Shown here: one piece after another, positions 7,680 to 18,561 of the stretch
Numbering within the stretch: the stretch's first letter is position 1
Layout: every line of letters starts with the position of its first letter
The notes under the pieces: model-generated
Told to the model about the DNA's origin: nothing
Database searches by the model: none
The model's input: the letters and a program-made list of their open reading frames with translations, nothing else
Translations under genes and position numbers: made by a program
DNA from: Brevundimonas sp. AJA228-03
GTDB taxonomy: Bacteria; Pseudomonadota; Alphaproteobacteria; Caulobacterales; Caulobacteraceae
Assembly (NCBI RefSeq): GCF_017795885.1
Contig: NZ_CP059297.1
Location: 620,001-684,000, forward strand
Length of the DNA: 64,000 nt
Reading direction: 5' to 3'

Positions 7680-9932
7680 ATGAACAGGCTCATGAAGAGT
7701 GCACTGCTGGCTGGCGCGGCATGGAGCGCCGCATCGTCGATGGCGATGGCGCAGGACGCCCAGTCGGGCGAACCATCAGCGGTCGAGGACATCGTCGTTA
7801 CCGCCCGCCGGACGGAAGAATCGGTCCAGACTGTTCCGCTCGCCGTGTCAGCGTTTTCGGGCGAATCGCTGGAGCGCCGGGGCGCACAGCAGGTTCTGGA
7901 TCTTCAGGGGGCCGTGCCGAACCTGAACATCGTTCAGGGCCGTGCGTCGTCCAACGCGACCAACATCTACATTCGCGGTGTGGGCCAGCCGGACGCGCTG
8001 CAAACTTTTGACCCGGCTGTGGGCGTGTATGTCGACGATGTCTATTTCGCGCGGATCCGGGGGACCCAGTTCGATCTGCTGGACCTGGAACGCGTTGAGG
8101 TCCTGCGCGGGCCGCAGGGCACGCTGTACGGCAAGAACACCATCGGCGGCGCACTGAAGCTGGTCTCGCGGCGTCCCGGCCAGGACTGGCGCGGGCGGGG
8201 ATCGATCGCTTACGGTGACTACAACATGATCGATGTCCAGGGCGCGGTATCCGGCCCGATCAGCGACCAGCTGGCGTTCGGCGTGTCGGCCCTGCGCTCG
8301 ACCCGTGACGGCTATGTCACCAACCCGGTGACCGGTGCGGAATACAACGACAAGGACTCGACCGCCGTTCGCGGAACCCTGGCTTGGGATCCGGCCGAAA
8401 ACCTCAGCATCGACATCATCGCCGACTATTCGCATGACGACGCCGCCCTGACGGTCGGTCAGGCGACGAACAGCCTGGTCGGATCCAGCGGCCAGACGAT
8501 CGTCGCCGTGCCGTCGCCACTGCCGGAATACAACTTCCAGACCGTGGTCGATGCCGACCTGCCGAACTCCACCCGCCTGGAATCGCGCGGTATCTCGGCC
8601 AACATCGGCTGGGACATCAGCGACAGCCTGTCGCTGCGGTCGATCACCGCCTATCGCAAGCTGAACACGGACGACTACATCGACTTCGACGCAACGCCGC
8701 GAGAGGTCACTTCGGCCCTCGTGGCCGTCGACCAGAAGCAGGTCAGCCAGGAGTTTCAGCTGAACTACAACTCCGGCCCGATCAGCGCGGTCGGCGGACT
8801 CTACTACCTCAAGGAAGACATCAGTTCCCATCAGGAGGCCTATGCCGACGACCTGCTGGGCGCGCTGTTCCTGAACTCGCGGTTCACGCGCACCGTCGAT
8901 GACAGCCTCGAGACGACGTCCAAGGCGGCCTATGCCAACCTGACCTACTCTGTGACTGACCAGCTGCGGCTGTCCGGCGGCGTTCGCTACACGGAAGAGG
9001 AAAAGGACTACGTCCGCACCACCTCGACCTTCTTCAGCGCCCTGCCCGCGTTCAACGCGACCTTCCCGTTCCGTCCGCCGGTCGCCCAGTATGACGACAC
9101 CTCGATCATGCTGTCGGCCGACTACCAGATCACGCCGGACGTGCTGGCCTATGCCCGCTTCGCCCAGGGCTTCAAGTCGGGCGGCTACAACGGCCGTGCG
9201 AACTCTGCGGCCGAGGCGACGGAGTATTCGCCGGAAACCGCCGACACCTATGAAATCGGCATCAAGACCACGTCGATGGACGGCCGTCTGCGGCTGAACG
9301 GCACGGTCTTTCAGACCAACTACCAGGACTTCCAGGCGCGCGTTTCGGGGCTCGATACCGACCCGATTACAAAGCTGCCGGTCGCGGTTCTGTCGGTGAT
9401 CAACGCCGGCGAGCTGAAGATCAACGGGGCCGAGCTGGAAATGATCGCCCAGCCCTATCCCGCCTTCACCATGGATGCCCAGGTCGGTCTGCTGAACTCG
9501 GAATACGACGTCTTCCGCGACGCCCGCTTTACGGCGTTCAGCGGCAGCCGCGCCTTCCAGACCCCGGCCTTCTCGCCGAAATGGACCGTCCGTTACGGCA
9601 TGCAGTACGTTCTGGATCTGGACGGCGGCTCCAGCTTCACCTTCGGGGGCGCGGTCCGTTATCGCTCCTCCATGGCGCTGGCGGTCGACAACACGACGGT
9701 CAACACCGACGTCAAACTGCCCGGCATGTTCCAGACCGGCTATGTCCTTCTGGACGCCCGCGTCGTCTGGAACGATCCGTCGGACCGCTACTCCATCGGC
9801 GTCTACGGCCAGAACCTCACCGACGAGGTCTACAAGACCGACGCTCAGGAGTTCTCCTCGGTCGGTGGTATCCGCACGGCCTACTACGGCGCTCCCCAGA
9901 CCGTGATGGTCAAGGCGACCGTCCGCTACTAG
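7680..9932 (+). CDS. TonB-dependent outer-membrane receptor
   Basis: A 750-residue outer-membrane active transporter powered by TonB-ExbBD. It has a signal peptide (residues 1-25, ending AMAQ), the TonB-box-like EDIVVTARR at 36-44, a plug domain with VYVDDVYFARIRG and RVEVLRGPQGTLYGKNTIGG, and a 22-strand barrel ending VKATVRY with the terminal aromatic needed for assembly. Start: the ATG at 7680 is preceded by GGGG at a good distance and opens the signal peptide directly; an ATG at 7656 would add eight residues. It is divergent from tetR and followed by a terminator and an MFS gene. The substrate is not readable. Confidence 0.95.
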   Translation: MNRLMKSALLAGAAWSAASSMAMAQDAQSGEPSAVEDIVVTARRTEESVQTVPLAVSAFSGESLERRGAQQVLDLQGAVPNLNIVQGRASSNATNIYIRGVGQPDALQTFDPAVGVYVDDVYFARIRGTQFDLLDLERVEVLRGPQGTLYGKNTIGGALKLVSRRPGQDWRGRGSIAYGDYNMIDVQGAVSGPISDQLAFGVSALRSTRDGYVTNPVTGAEYNDKDSTAVRGTLAWDPAENLSIDIIADYSHDDAALTVGQATNSLVGSSGQTIVAVPSPLPEYNFQTVVDADLPNSTRLESRGISANIGWDISDSLSLRSITAYRKLNTDDYIDFDATPREVTSALVAVDQKQVSQEFQLNYNSGPISAVGGLYYLKEDISSHQEAYADDLLGALFLNSRFTRTVDDSLETTSKAAYANLTYSVTDQLRLSGGVRYTEEEKDYVRTTSTFFSALPAFNATFPFRPPVAQYDDTSIMLSADYQITPDVLAYARFAQGFKSGGYNGRANSAAEATEYSPETADTYEIGIKTTSMDGRLRLNGTVFQTNYQDFQARVSGLDTDPITKLPVAVLSVINAGELKINGAELEMIAQPYPAFTMDAQVGLLNSEYDVFRDARFTAFSGSRAFQTPAFSPKWTVRYGMQYVLDLDGGSSFTFGGAVRYRSSMALAVDNTTVNTDVKLPGMFQTGYVLLDARVVWNDPSDRYSIGVYGQNLTDEVYKTDAQEFSSVGGIRTAYYGAPQTVMVKATVRY

Positions 9933-9988
9933 GGGCGCGAACGCTCTCCGGGCAGCACCTTTCTGACCGGACGAAAGGATGAAACTTG

Positions 9989-10025
9989 GGGCGGCGGTTC
10001 GACAGGGCCGCCGCCCTTTTTCTTT
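9989..10025 (+). terminator. Rho-independent terminator after the TonB receptor gene
   Basis: The stem GGGCGGCGG (9989-9997) pairs with CCGCCGCCC (10008-10016) over a 10-nt loop and is followed by TTTTTCTTT. It separates the receptor gene from the MFS gene, implying that the transporter has its own promoter or depends on read-through. Confidence 0.85.
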
Positions 10026-10089
10026 GCAGCCTTGATCCGGACGACTACGGTCCGGATCAGGGAACGATGAGTCCACGAGGAAACCCGGA

Positions 10090-11415
10090 ATGAGCCCGAA
10101 CGCCGCCACAGCCGCGCCGACCCCGCTGGAGCGGCCAGCCTATCGCTACTACGTCCTCGGGCTTCTGATGGTGGTCTACACCTTCAACTTCATCGACCGG
10201 CAGGTGCTGGCCATCCTGGCCCCCTACATCCAGGCCGAGATGAAGTTCACCGACAGCCAGCTCGGCCTTCTGGGCGGTCCGGCCTTTGCGTTCGTCTATT
10301 CGACCCTGGCCCTGCCGATCGCCTGGCTGGCCGACCGGATCAGCCGGACCTCGATCATTGCCACCTCCCTGGCGGTCTGGTCGGGCTTCACCGCCCTGTG
10401 CGGCATGGCCACCGGCTTCACCTTCCTGTTCGGCGCGCGCATGGGCGTGGGCGTCGGCGAGGCGGGGGGCGTGGCCCCGTCCTATTCGCTGGTCGCGGAT
10501 TACTTCCCCAAGGCGCAGCGGGCGCGGGCGCTGGCCGTCTATTCCTTCGGCGTGCCGATCGGAACCGGACTGGGTTATCTGTTCGGAGGCCTGCTGGCCG
10601 CCGCCATCGACTGGCGCGCCGCCTTCGTCATTCTGGGGCTCGCCGGCGTGCTGTTGGCACCCCTGTTCAAGCTGACGGTCCGCGACCCGATCCGCGGCGG
10701 TTTCGACCGTCCCGAGACCGCTCCCGAGGCCCCGGTCGTCGCCACGCCGGCACCGGTACAACAGGCCGCCTCCTTCGGTGAGGTCTGGGCCGTCCTGCTG
10801 AAAAAGCCGAGCTTCTGGTTCCTGTCGTTCGGCGCGGCCTGTTCGTCCGTTTACGGCTACGGGGCCGCCTTCTGGCTGCCCAGCTTCTTCCAGCGCAGCC
10901 TGGGCATGGAGGGGGCCGAACGCGCCTGGTACATGGCCGGCATCGCCCTGATCGGTGGCACAATCGGCATCTGGCTGGGCGGATGGCTGGCCGACAAGCT
11001 CGGCAAGGGGGTCAAACGCGCCGCCTATCCGCTGGTCCCGGCCGTCGGTTTCATCATCGCCGTGCCGTTGTTTTTCCTGGCGATGAACGTCGAGGACAAG
11101 TGGACGGCCTTCGTCCTGTTCCTGATCCCGCAGGCCCTGTCGCTGGCCTGGCTGGGTCCGGTGGTGACATCCGTCCAGCACCTGGTGCCCGCCCATATGC
11201 GGTCGACCGCGTCGGCCAGCTTCCTGCTGATCAACAACCTGGTCGGCATCGGTCTGGGCATCTATCTGCTGGGCGCGGTGTCGGAGTATCTGACGCCCCG
11301 GTTCGCCGAAGAGGCACTGCGGTATTCGCTGTACGTCGGGCAGTGGTTCTATGCACTGGCGGCGATCCTGCTGTTCATCGCGGCGCGCAGCCTGAGGCGT
11401 GACTGGGTGGATTGA
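10090..11415 (+). CDS. MFS transporter, spinster-like family
   Basis: A 441-residue inner-membrane transporter with about 12 helices. YTFNFIDRQVLAILAPYIQ at the first helix and ADRISRTSII between helices 2 and 3 (a motif-A variant) are typical of the spinster-like major facilitator subgroup. FGARMGVGVGEAGGVAP is the conserved helix-4 motif. Together with the upstream TonB receptor and TetR regulator it forms a plausible uptake locus in which the receptor crosses the outer membrane and this protein the inner one. No catabolic genes follow, so the substrate is unknown. Confidence 0.9.
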   Translation: MSPNAATAAPTPLERPAYRYYVLGLLMVVYTFNFIDRQVLAILAPYIQAEMKFTDSQLGLLGGPAFAFVYSTLALPIAWLADRISRTSIIATSLAVWSGFTALCGMATGFTFLFGARMGVGVGEAGGVAPSYSLVADYFPKAQRARALAVYSFGVPIGTGLGYLFGGLLAAAIDWRAAFVILGLAGVLLAPLFKLTVRDPIRGGFDRPETAPEAPVVATPAPVQQAASFGEVWAVLLKKPSFWFLSFGAACSSVYGYGAAFWLPSFFQRSLGMEGAERAWYMAGIALIGGTIGIWLGGWLADKLGKGVKRAAYPLVPAVGFIIAVPLFFLAMNVEDKWTAFVLFLIPQALSLAWLGPVVTSVQHLVPAHMRSTASASFLLINNLVGIGLGIYLLGAVSEYLTPRFAEEALRYSLYVGQWFYALAAILLFIAARSLRRDWVD

Positions 11416-11428
11416 GACGAGGACGCGG

Positions 11429-11458
11429 TTGCACCTGCGAAGGGGCCACGCCTATAAG
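11429..11458 (+). promoter_or_regulatory. Putative sigma-70 promoter for sucCD
   Basis: TTGCAC (11429-11434) and TATAAG (11453-11458) are separated by 18 bp and lie 38 bp before the sucC start. Both hexamers are close to consensus in an otherwise GC-rich gap. Confidence 0.5.
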
Positions 11459-11496
11459 CGCGACCAACTTCTCCCAGCGATCGCGGCGGTCTTCCC

Positions 11497-12687
<1,191 letters not shown>

Positions 12688-12745
12688 GCCCAGCGCTCAG
12701 TCTCCACCGCCCTGCTGACAGACACATCCAGAGATCGATAGACCC

Positions 12746-13648
12746 ATGTCCATCCTCGTCGACAAGAACACCAAAATCATCGTCCAGGGCCTTACCGGCA
12801 AGACGGGCGGCTTCCATACCGAACAGGCGCTGGCCTATCACGGGACGCAGATGGTCGCGGGCGTGCACCCGTCCAAGGGCGGCACGAACTGGACCGGGTC
12901 GCATGGCGAAAGCCTGCCGATCTACGCCTCGGTCGGCGAGGCGAAGGAGGCCACCGGGGCCGACGCCTCGGTGATCTATGTCCCGCCGTCGGGTGCGGCC
13001 GCCGCCATTATCGAGGCGATCGATGCCGAAATCCCCTTCATCACCTGCATCACCGAGGGCATCCCGGTGCTGGACATGGTCAGGGTCAAGCGGCACCTCG
13101 AAGGCTCGAAGTCCCGCCTGCTGGGCCCCAACTGCCCCGGCATCCTGACGCCGGACGAATGCAAGATCGGCATCATGCCGGGCTCCATCTTCAAGAAGGG
13201 CTCGGTCGGCGTCGTGTCGCGTTCGGGCACCCTGACCTATGAAGCCGTGTTCCAGACCACCAACGAGGGCCTGGGCCAGACCACGGCGGTCGGCATCGGC
13301 GGCGATCCGGTCAAGGGCACCGAGTTCATCGACGTGCTGGAGATGTTCCTGGCCGACCCGGAGACGACCTCGATCATCATGATCGGCGAGATCGGCGGCG
13401 GCGCGGAAGAAGACGCCGCCCAGTTCCTGATCGACGAGGCGAAGAAGGGCCGCAAGAAGCCGATGGCCGGCTTCATCGCCGGACGCACCGCGCCCAAGGG
13501 CCGCACCATGGGCCACGCCGGGGCCGTGGTCAGTGGCGGCAAGGGCGATGCCGAGTCCAAGATCGCGGCGATGGAAGCGGCCGGCATCACCATGTCGCCC
13601 TCGCCCGCGCGGCTGGGCAAGACGCTGGTGGAAGTCCTGAAGGGGTAG
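12746..13648 (+). CDS. sucD: Succinyl-CoA synthetase subunit alpha
   Basis: A 300-residue alpha subunit. It has an N-terminal CoA-binding Rossmann domain ([19 protein letters not shown]), the central [10 protein letters not shown], and the phosphohistidine loop [16 protein letters not shown] with His257 as the phosphorylated residue. It works as a heterodimer or tetramer with SucC. The stop is followed within 10 bp by a 233-bp inverted-repeat element that separates it from sucA. Confidence 0.98.
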   Translation: MSILVDKNTKIIVQGLTGKTGGFHTEQALAYHGTQMVAGVHPSKGGTNWTGSHGESLPIYASVGEAKEATGADASVIYVPPSGAAAAIIEAIDAEIPFITCITEGIPVLDMVRVKRHLEGSKSRLLGPNCPGILTPDECKIGIMPGSIFKKGSVGVVSRSGTLTYEAVFQTTNEGLGQTTAVGIGGDPVKGTEFIDVLEMFLADPETTSIIMIGEIGGGAEEDAAQFLIDEAKKGRKKPMAGFIAGRTAPKGRTMGHAGAVVSGGKGDAESKIAAMEAAGITMSPSPARLGKTLVEVLKG

Positions 13649-13656
13649 ACGTGGTG

Positions 13657-13889
13657 TCTCCTCCCCGTCGCTTCGCGATGGGGAGGTGGATCCGTAGCGA
13701 AGCGGAGGAGACGGAGGGGCCGGCGATCGCCGCCGCTGCTCGCCGCTCGTCGCGCCTCGGCATACGGGCGCAGGACAACGGCGGCGCCGTTCTGCACGCC
13801 CCGCAGCCCGTCGTTGCTTCAAGAACCCCTCCGTCACGGCGCGAAGATGCGCCGCGCCACCTCCCCATGCCTTCGGCGCGGGGAGGAGA
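13657..13889. repeat. 233-bp inverted-repeat intergenic element between sucD and sucA
   Basis: The left arm (13657-13720) and right arm (13826-13889) are imperfect reverse complements, sharing TCTCCTCCCCG, ATGGGGAGGTGG and GACGGAGGGG in order, around a 105-bp centre. It carries no convincing gene. The core TCTCCTCCCC...GAGGAGACG also occurs as a short hairpin at 56212-56249. The 382-bp gap 13649-14030 holds this element and, after it, the sucA leader; I see no reliable promoter hexamers there. Confidence 0.75.
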
Positions 13890-14030
13890 TGCCAGATCGG
13901 GGCATTTTTCTGCCCGTTCGCCCTCCTTCGGTCATGACCCATAAGGAAACAGCGCCTATATCAACCGCGCTGGCCTCACGCGGATGTGACCGCTGATCAA
14001 CCCCGGGGCCGAATTCGGGACGACGATACC

Positions 14031-17024
14031 ATGGCGGACGATGCCGGTCGGCTGAATCAGGTCTTTGCCGAGACCAGCTTCCTGTATGGCTCCAACGCCG
14101 CCTTCATCGAGGGGCTGCATGACAAATGGGCGGCCGATCCGTCCAGTGTGTCGGCCGAATGGCGGGCTTTCTTCGACCAGTTGAGGGACTCGGCCGCGAC
14201 CGTCCAGGCGTCCTCGGCCGCCGGAAGCTGGGGCCGGTCCCGGGCGACCGAGCCGAGCGAGGAGACCGGCGTGTTCGACGGTCGCTGGCCCGCCCCCCGG
14301 CCTGACCCGAAGGCAAAGCCCGCCGCCGCGCCTGCGTCCCCCGCCGCGACCGGAGCCTCCGCCGAGGAGGTCCGCGCCGCCGCCCATGATTCGATCCGCG
14401 TCCTGATGCTGATCCGCAGCTATCGCGTGCGCGGCCACCTGCAGGCGACCCTGGACCCGCTGGGCATCGAGGCCAGGACGAACAATCCCGAATTGACGCC
14501 CGAGTTCTACGGCTTCACCGAGGCCGATCTGGACCGGCCCATCTATCTGGACGGGGTCCTGGGCCTGCAGACCGGCACGATCCGCGAGGTCATGGCGATC
14601 CTGAAGCGGACCTACTGCGGCAATATCGGCATCCAGTTCATGCATATCGCGGAACCGGAGGAGAAGGCCTGGATCCAGCAGCGCTTCGAGGGCCCGGACG
14701 CCTTCGAGAAGAACGGCTTCACCCGGGAAGGCAAGATCGCCATCCTGAACAAGCTGATCGAGGCCGAGGGCTTCGAGCGGTTCCTGCACAAGCGCTTCCC
14801 CGGAACCAAGCGGTTCGGCCTGGACGGCGGCGAGGCCATGGTCCCGGCGCTGGAGCAGATGATCAAGCGCGGCGGGGCCCTGGGCGTCGATGAGATCGTC
14901 ATCGGCATGGCCCACCGGGGCCGCCTGAACACGCTCGCAGCCGTCATGGGCAAGCCCTACAAGGCCATCTTCCACGAATTCCAGGGCGGCTCGACGGTGC
15001 CCAGCGACATCGAGGGATCGGGCGACGTCAAATATCACATGGGCGCGTCCTCGAACCGCGAGTTCGACGGCAACCACGTCCATCTGTCGCTGACCGCCAA
15101 CCCGTCGCACCTCGAGATCGTCAACCCGGTCGTGCTGGGCAAGGCGCGGGCGAAACAGGCGTTCGACATCCGCGAGGCCAACGCCGGTCTGCCGGAGGCC
15201 CAGTGGGCGCTGGACCGGTCCAAGGTCATGCCGCTGCTGATCCACGGCGACGCGGCCTTCGCCGGCCAGGGCGTGGTGGCCGAATGTTTCGCCCTGATGG
15301 GGCTGAAGGGCTACCGCACCGGCGGGACGATGCATTTCGTCATCAACAACCAGATCGGCTTCACCACCAGCCCGCGCAACAGCCGGTCCAGCCCCTATCC
15401 ATCGGACGTGGCCCTGATGGTTCAGGCGCCGATCCTGCACGTCAACGGCGATGACCCGGAAGCCGTCGTCTTCGCCGCCAAGGTCGCGACCGAGTTCCGC
15501 CAGAAGTTCAAGAAGGACGTGGTGGTGGACATGTTCTGCTACCGCCGCTTCGGCCACAACGAGGGCGACGATCCGACCTTCACCCAGCCGGTGATGTATT
15601 CGAAGATTCGCAGCCTGCCCTCGACCCGCGAAATCTATTCGAAGCGTCTGGTGGAGGAGGGCGTCCTGACCGCCGCCGAGGTCGAGGCCGAGGTCGCCCG
15701 CTTCGAACAGTATCTGGACGAGCAGTTCGAAGCCGGAAAGAGCTTCGTCGCCGACAAGGCCGACTGGCTTGACGGCCAGTGGAAGGGCGTGGGCCTGCCC
15801 GACGGCGAGGAGCGTCGCGGCGACACGGCGGTGCCCGAGGCCAGGTTGAAGGACCTCGGCCACCGGCTGACGACCATTCCGAACCAGGTCGACATCCACA
15901 AGACGCTGAAGCGCGTCATCGAGGCGCGCCGCGCCACGATCGACAAGGGCACCGACATCGACTGGGCCACGGCCGAGAGTCTGGCCTTCGCCAGTCTGTT
16001 GACCGAGGGCTTCCCGGTGCGCCTGTCGGGCCAGGATTCCGTGCGCGGCACCTTCAGCCAGCGCCACTCCGGCATCGTCGATCAGACCACGGAGGAACGC
16101 TATGTTCCGCTGAACAACCTGGGCGGCGACTACCAGCATTTCGAGGTCATCGATTCCGCCCTGTCGGAAGAGGCGGTGCTGGGCTTCGAATACGGCTATG
16201 CGCTCAGCGACCCCAACACCCTGGTGATGTGGGAGGCCCAGTTCGGCGACTTCGTGAACGGGGCCCAGGTCGTGATCGACCAGTTCATCAGTTCCGGCGA
16301 ACGCAAGTGGCTGCGGATGTGCGGCCTGACCATGCTGCTGCCCCACGGCTATGAGGGTCAGGGTCCGGAGCATTCCTCGGCCCGGCTGGAGCGGTTCCTG
16401 CAGCAGTGCGCCGAGGACAATATGCAGGTCGCCAACTGCACGACCCCGGCCAATTATTTCCACATCCTGCGCCGCCAGATGCACCGGCCGTTCAGGAAGC
16501 CGCTGATCATCATGACGCCCAAGAGCCTGTTGCGGCACAAGAAGGCGGTCTCGACCCTTGCGGACATGGCCGAGGGCTCGTCCTTCCACCGCGTCCTGCA
16601 CGACGACGCCCAGACGCGTCCCGAGGTGTCGGGCATCGCCATCAAGGGCGACAAGGACATCCGCCGCGTCGTCCTGTGCTCGGGCAAGGTCTATTACGAC
16701 CTGCTGGACGCGCGCGAGAAGAAGGGCGTCAACGACGTCTATCTGATGCGGCTGGAGCAGTTCTATCCGTGGCCGATCAAGTCCCTGTCGACCGAACTGG
16801 GCCGCTTCCCCAATGCGGAGCTGGTCTGGTGCCAGGAAGAGCCCAAGAACATGGGCGGATGGACCTTCGTCGATCCCTGGCTGGAGCTGACGCTGGACAA
16901 GCTGGATATGAAGTCGAAACGCGCCCGCTACGTCGGACGGCCCGCCTCGGCCTCGACCGCCGCCGGGCTGATGAGCCGCCATCTGAAGGAACTCGAGGCC
17001 TTTACCTCCGAGGCCCTCGCCTGA
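14031..17024 (+). CDS. sucA: 2-Oxoglutarate dehydrogenase E1 component
   Basis: A 997-residue thiamine-diphosphate E1 enzyme that decarboxylates 2-oxoglutarate and succinylates the lipoyl groups of SucB. The N-terminal peptide SFLYGSNAAFIEGLHDKW is the E2-binding segment of the family; IGMAHRGRLNTLAAVMGKP, GDAAFAGQGVVAE and NNQIGFTTSPRNSRS mark the cofactor and Mg site; LPHGYEGQGPEHSSARLERFLQ lies in the transketolase-like domain; the C-terminal domain begins around residue 850. I start at the ATG at 14031 because the family N-terminus follows it; the frame is open 45 nt further up. Order sucC-sucD-sucA-sucB. Confidence 0.98.
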   Translation: MADDAGRLNQVFAETSFLYGSNAAFIEGLHDKWAADPSSVSAEWRAFFDQLRDSAATVQASSAAGSWGRSRATEPSEETGVFDGRWPAPRPDPKAKPAAAPASPAATGASAEEVRAAAHDSIRVLMLIRSYRVRGHLQATLDPLGIEARTNNPELTPEFYGFTEADLDRPIYLDGVLGLQTGTIREVMAILKRTYCGNIGIQFMHIAEPEEKAWIQQRFEGPDAFEKNGFTREGKIAILNKLIEAEGFERFLHKRFPGTKRFGLDGGEAMVPALEQMIKRGGALGVDEIVIGMAHRGRLNTLAAVMGKPYKAIFHEFQGGSTVPSDIEGSGDVKYHMGASSNREFDGNHVHLSLTANPSHLEIVNPVVLGKARAKQAFDIREANAGLPEAQWALDRSKVMPLLIHGDAAFAGQGVVAECFALMGLKGYRTGGTMHFVINNQIGFTTSPRNSRSSPYPSDVALMVQAPILHVNGDDPEAVVFAAKVATEFRQKFKKDVVVDMFCYRRFGHNEGDDPTFTQPVMYSKIRSLPSTREIYSKRLVEEGVLTAAEVEAEVARFEQYLDEQFEAGKSFVADKADWLDGQWKGVGLPDGEERRGDTAVPEARLKDLGHRLTTIPNQVDIHKTLKRVIEARRATIDKGTDIDWATAESLAFASLLTEGFPVRLSGQDSVRGTFSQRHSGIVDQTTEERYVPLNNLGGDYQHFEVIDSALSEEAVLGFEYGYALSDPNTLVMWEAQFGDFVNGAQVVIDQFISSGERKWLRMCGLTMLLPHGYEGQGPEHSSARLERFLQQCAEDNMQVANCTTPANYFHILRRQMHRPFRKPLIIMTPKSLLRHKKAVSTLADMAEGSSFHRVLHDDAQTRPEVSGIAIKGDKDIRRVVLCSGKVYYDLLDAREKKGVNDVYLMRLEQFYPWPIKSLSTELGRFPNAELVWCQEEPKNMGGWTFVDPWLELTLDKLDMKSKRARYVGRPASASTAAGLMSRHLKELEAFTSEALA

Positions 17025-17029
17025 TTGCC

Positions 17030-17056
17030 GGCGTCGGGCACCTCCCGCCCGACGCC
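17030..17056 (+). other. Strong hairpin in the sucA-sucB intergenic region
   Basis: A perfect 10-bp stem, GGCGTCGGGC (17030-17039) with GCCCGACGCC (17047-17056), encloses a 7-nt loop and begins 5 bp after the sucA stop. There is no T-run after it, so it is more likely an mRNA-stabilising or partial-termination structure than a full terminator. Confidence 0.6.
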
Positions 17057-17114
17057 ATTATCGCCTATATGACCGCCACGTCCTGACGCTGACTGAACGA
17101 CCGGAACCCTCCCC

Positions 17115-18392
17115 ATGGCCGACATCCTGACCCCCACGCTCGGTGAATCCGTTTCCGAGGCGACCATCGCCAAATGGTCCAAAAAGGTCGGTGACGCGGT
17201 CAGGAAGGACGAGACTCTGGTCGAGCTGGAAACCGACAAGGTCTCGCTGGAGGTCGTCTCGCCGACGGACGGCACCCTGGGGGCCATCCACTTCGCCGAG
17301 GGCGACACGGTCACCCCGGGCGCGATCCTGGGGGCCGTCACCGAAGGCGCCGCCGCCACCGGGCCCGCCGATGTTGCTGCTGCGCCGGTCGCCGCCACCC
17401 CCGCGCCGACGCCGGCACCCGCCGCGCCTTCGGGCGGTTCGGCCAACAGCGGATCGGCCGCCTTCAAGGCCCCCGCCGCCGACGCGGCCCTGTCGCCTTC
17501 GGTTCAGCGGATCGTGACCGAGAACAACCTGGATGCCTCGGCCATCGCGCCGACCGGCCCCAAGGGCAACATCACCAAGGGCGATGCCCTGGCCGCCGCC
17601 GGTGCCGCGACGTCCGCACCGGCCAGGGCCACGGCACCCGCACCCGCACCCGCACCCGCTCCGGCCGTGGCCGTCGCGCCGCGCGCCGACCAGCCGCGCG
17701 AGGAACGGGTCAAGATGACGCGGCTGCGCCAGACCATCGCGCGCCGCCTGAAGGAATCCCAGAATACCGCCGCCCAGCTGACCACCTTCAACGAGGTGGA
17801 CATGACTACCGTTATGGCCCTGCGCACCCAGTACAAGGACGCGTTCGAGAAGGCGCATGGCGTGAAGCTGGGCTTCATGAGCTTCTTCACCCGCGCGGTT
17901 GTCGCGGCGCTGAAGGAGATCCCGGCCGTCAATGCCGAGATCGACGGCACCGACATCATCTACAAGAACCACTATGACATCGGCGTCGCTGTCGGGACCG
18001 AGAAGGGTCTGGTCGTGCCGGTGCTGCGCGACGCCGACACCCTGTCGCTGGCGGGCATCGAGAAGGGCATTGCCGCGCTCGGCAGGGCCGCCCGCGACGG
18101 CGACCTGACGCTGGACCAGCTGCAGGGCGGCACCTTCACCATCACCAACGGCGGCACCTATGGCTCGCTGATGTCGACCCCGATCCTGAATGCGCCGCAG
18201 TCCGGCATCCTGGGCATGCACAACATCGTCCAGCGCCCGATGGCCGTGAACGGCCAGGTCGAGATCCGGCCGATGATGTATCTGGCCCTCAGCTACGACC
18301 ACCGCATCGTCGACGGCAAGGAGGCCGTGACCTTCCTGGTGCGGATCAAGCAGCTGCTGGAAGACCCGGCGCGGGCGCTGCTGGACCTCTAG
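17115..18392 (+). CDS. sucB: Dihydrolipoyllysine-residue succinyltransferase (E2)
   Basis: A 425-residue core of the 2-oxoglutarate dehydrogenase complex. Residues 1-75 form a lipoyl domain with the lipoylated Lys42 in [11 protein letters not shown]. Ala/Pro-rich linkers flank a peripheral subunit-binding domain (about 122-160, [18 protein letters not shown]). The catalytic domain follows, with [13 protein letters not shown] near the end (His396, Asp400). No lipoamide dehydrogenase gene follows within the window. Its TAG stop codon lies within the terminal repeat of an intergenic palindromic element (18390-18527). Confidence 0.98.
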   Translation: MADILTPTLGESVSEATIAKWSKKVGDAVRKDETLVELETDKVSLEVVSPTDGTLGAIHFAEGDTVTPGAILGAVTEGAAATGPADVAAAPVAATPAPTPAPAAPSGGSANSGSAAFKAPAADAALSPSVQRIVTENNLDASAIAPTGPKGNITKGDALAAAGAATSAPARATAPAPAPAPAPAVAVAPRADQPREERVKMTRLRQTIARRLKESQNTAAQLTTFNEVDMTTVMALRTQYKDAFEKAHGVKLGFMSFFTRAVVAALKEIPAVNAEIDGTDIIYKNHYDIGVAVGTEKGLVVPVLRDADTLSLAGIEKGIAALGRAARDGDLTLDQLQGGTFTITNGGTYGSLMSTPILNAPQSGILGMHNIVQRPMAVNGQVEIRPMMYLALSYDHRIVDGKEAVTFLVRIKQLLEDPARALLDL

Positions 18393-18527
18393 AGCATGAT
18401 CGTTTGAGGTGGACCCACGTCGTGGGTCCAACCGAAAGCGTGAATCATGCCCTCGCTCATATCTGGAGCCTGATTCACGGCATCGGCGGAATCGCGAAGC
18501 GATTCCCCCTCAGCCGATCAGGCTCTA
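18390..18527. repeat. 138-bp palindromic intergenic element overlapping the sucB stop
   Basis: The ends TAGAGCATGATCG (18390-18402) and CCGATCAGGCTCTA (18514-18527) are imperfect inverted repeats. Inside are a perfect 9-bp stem with a 1-nt centre (18411-18429) and GTGAATCA / TGATTCAC arms. TAGAGCATGATC-type repeats are widespread between genes of alphaproteobacteria (recollection, not searched). The first TAG is the sucB stop codon. Confidence 0.7.
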
Positions 18528-18561
18528 GGAGTCGTTGGGTCGCGATACGGCGGCCTGCGGT

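Noticed and set aside
13956..16982. A 1008-codon open frame on the minus strand opposite sucA.
   Set aside because: It is the mirror of a GC-rich codon pattern in sucA; the translation shows no domain and the plus strand encodes a complete, unmistakable E1 enzyme.
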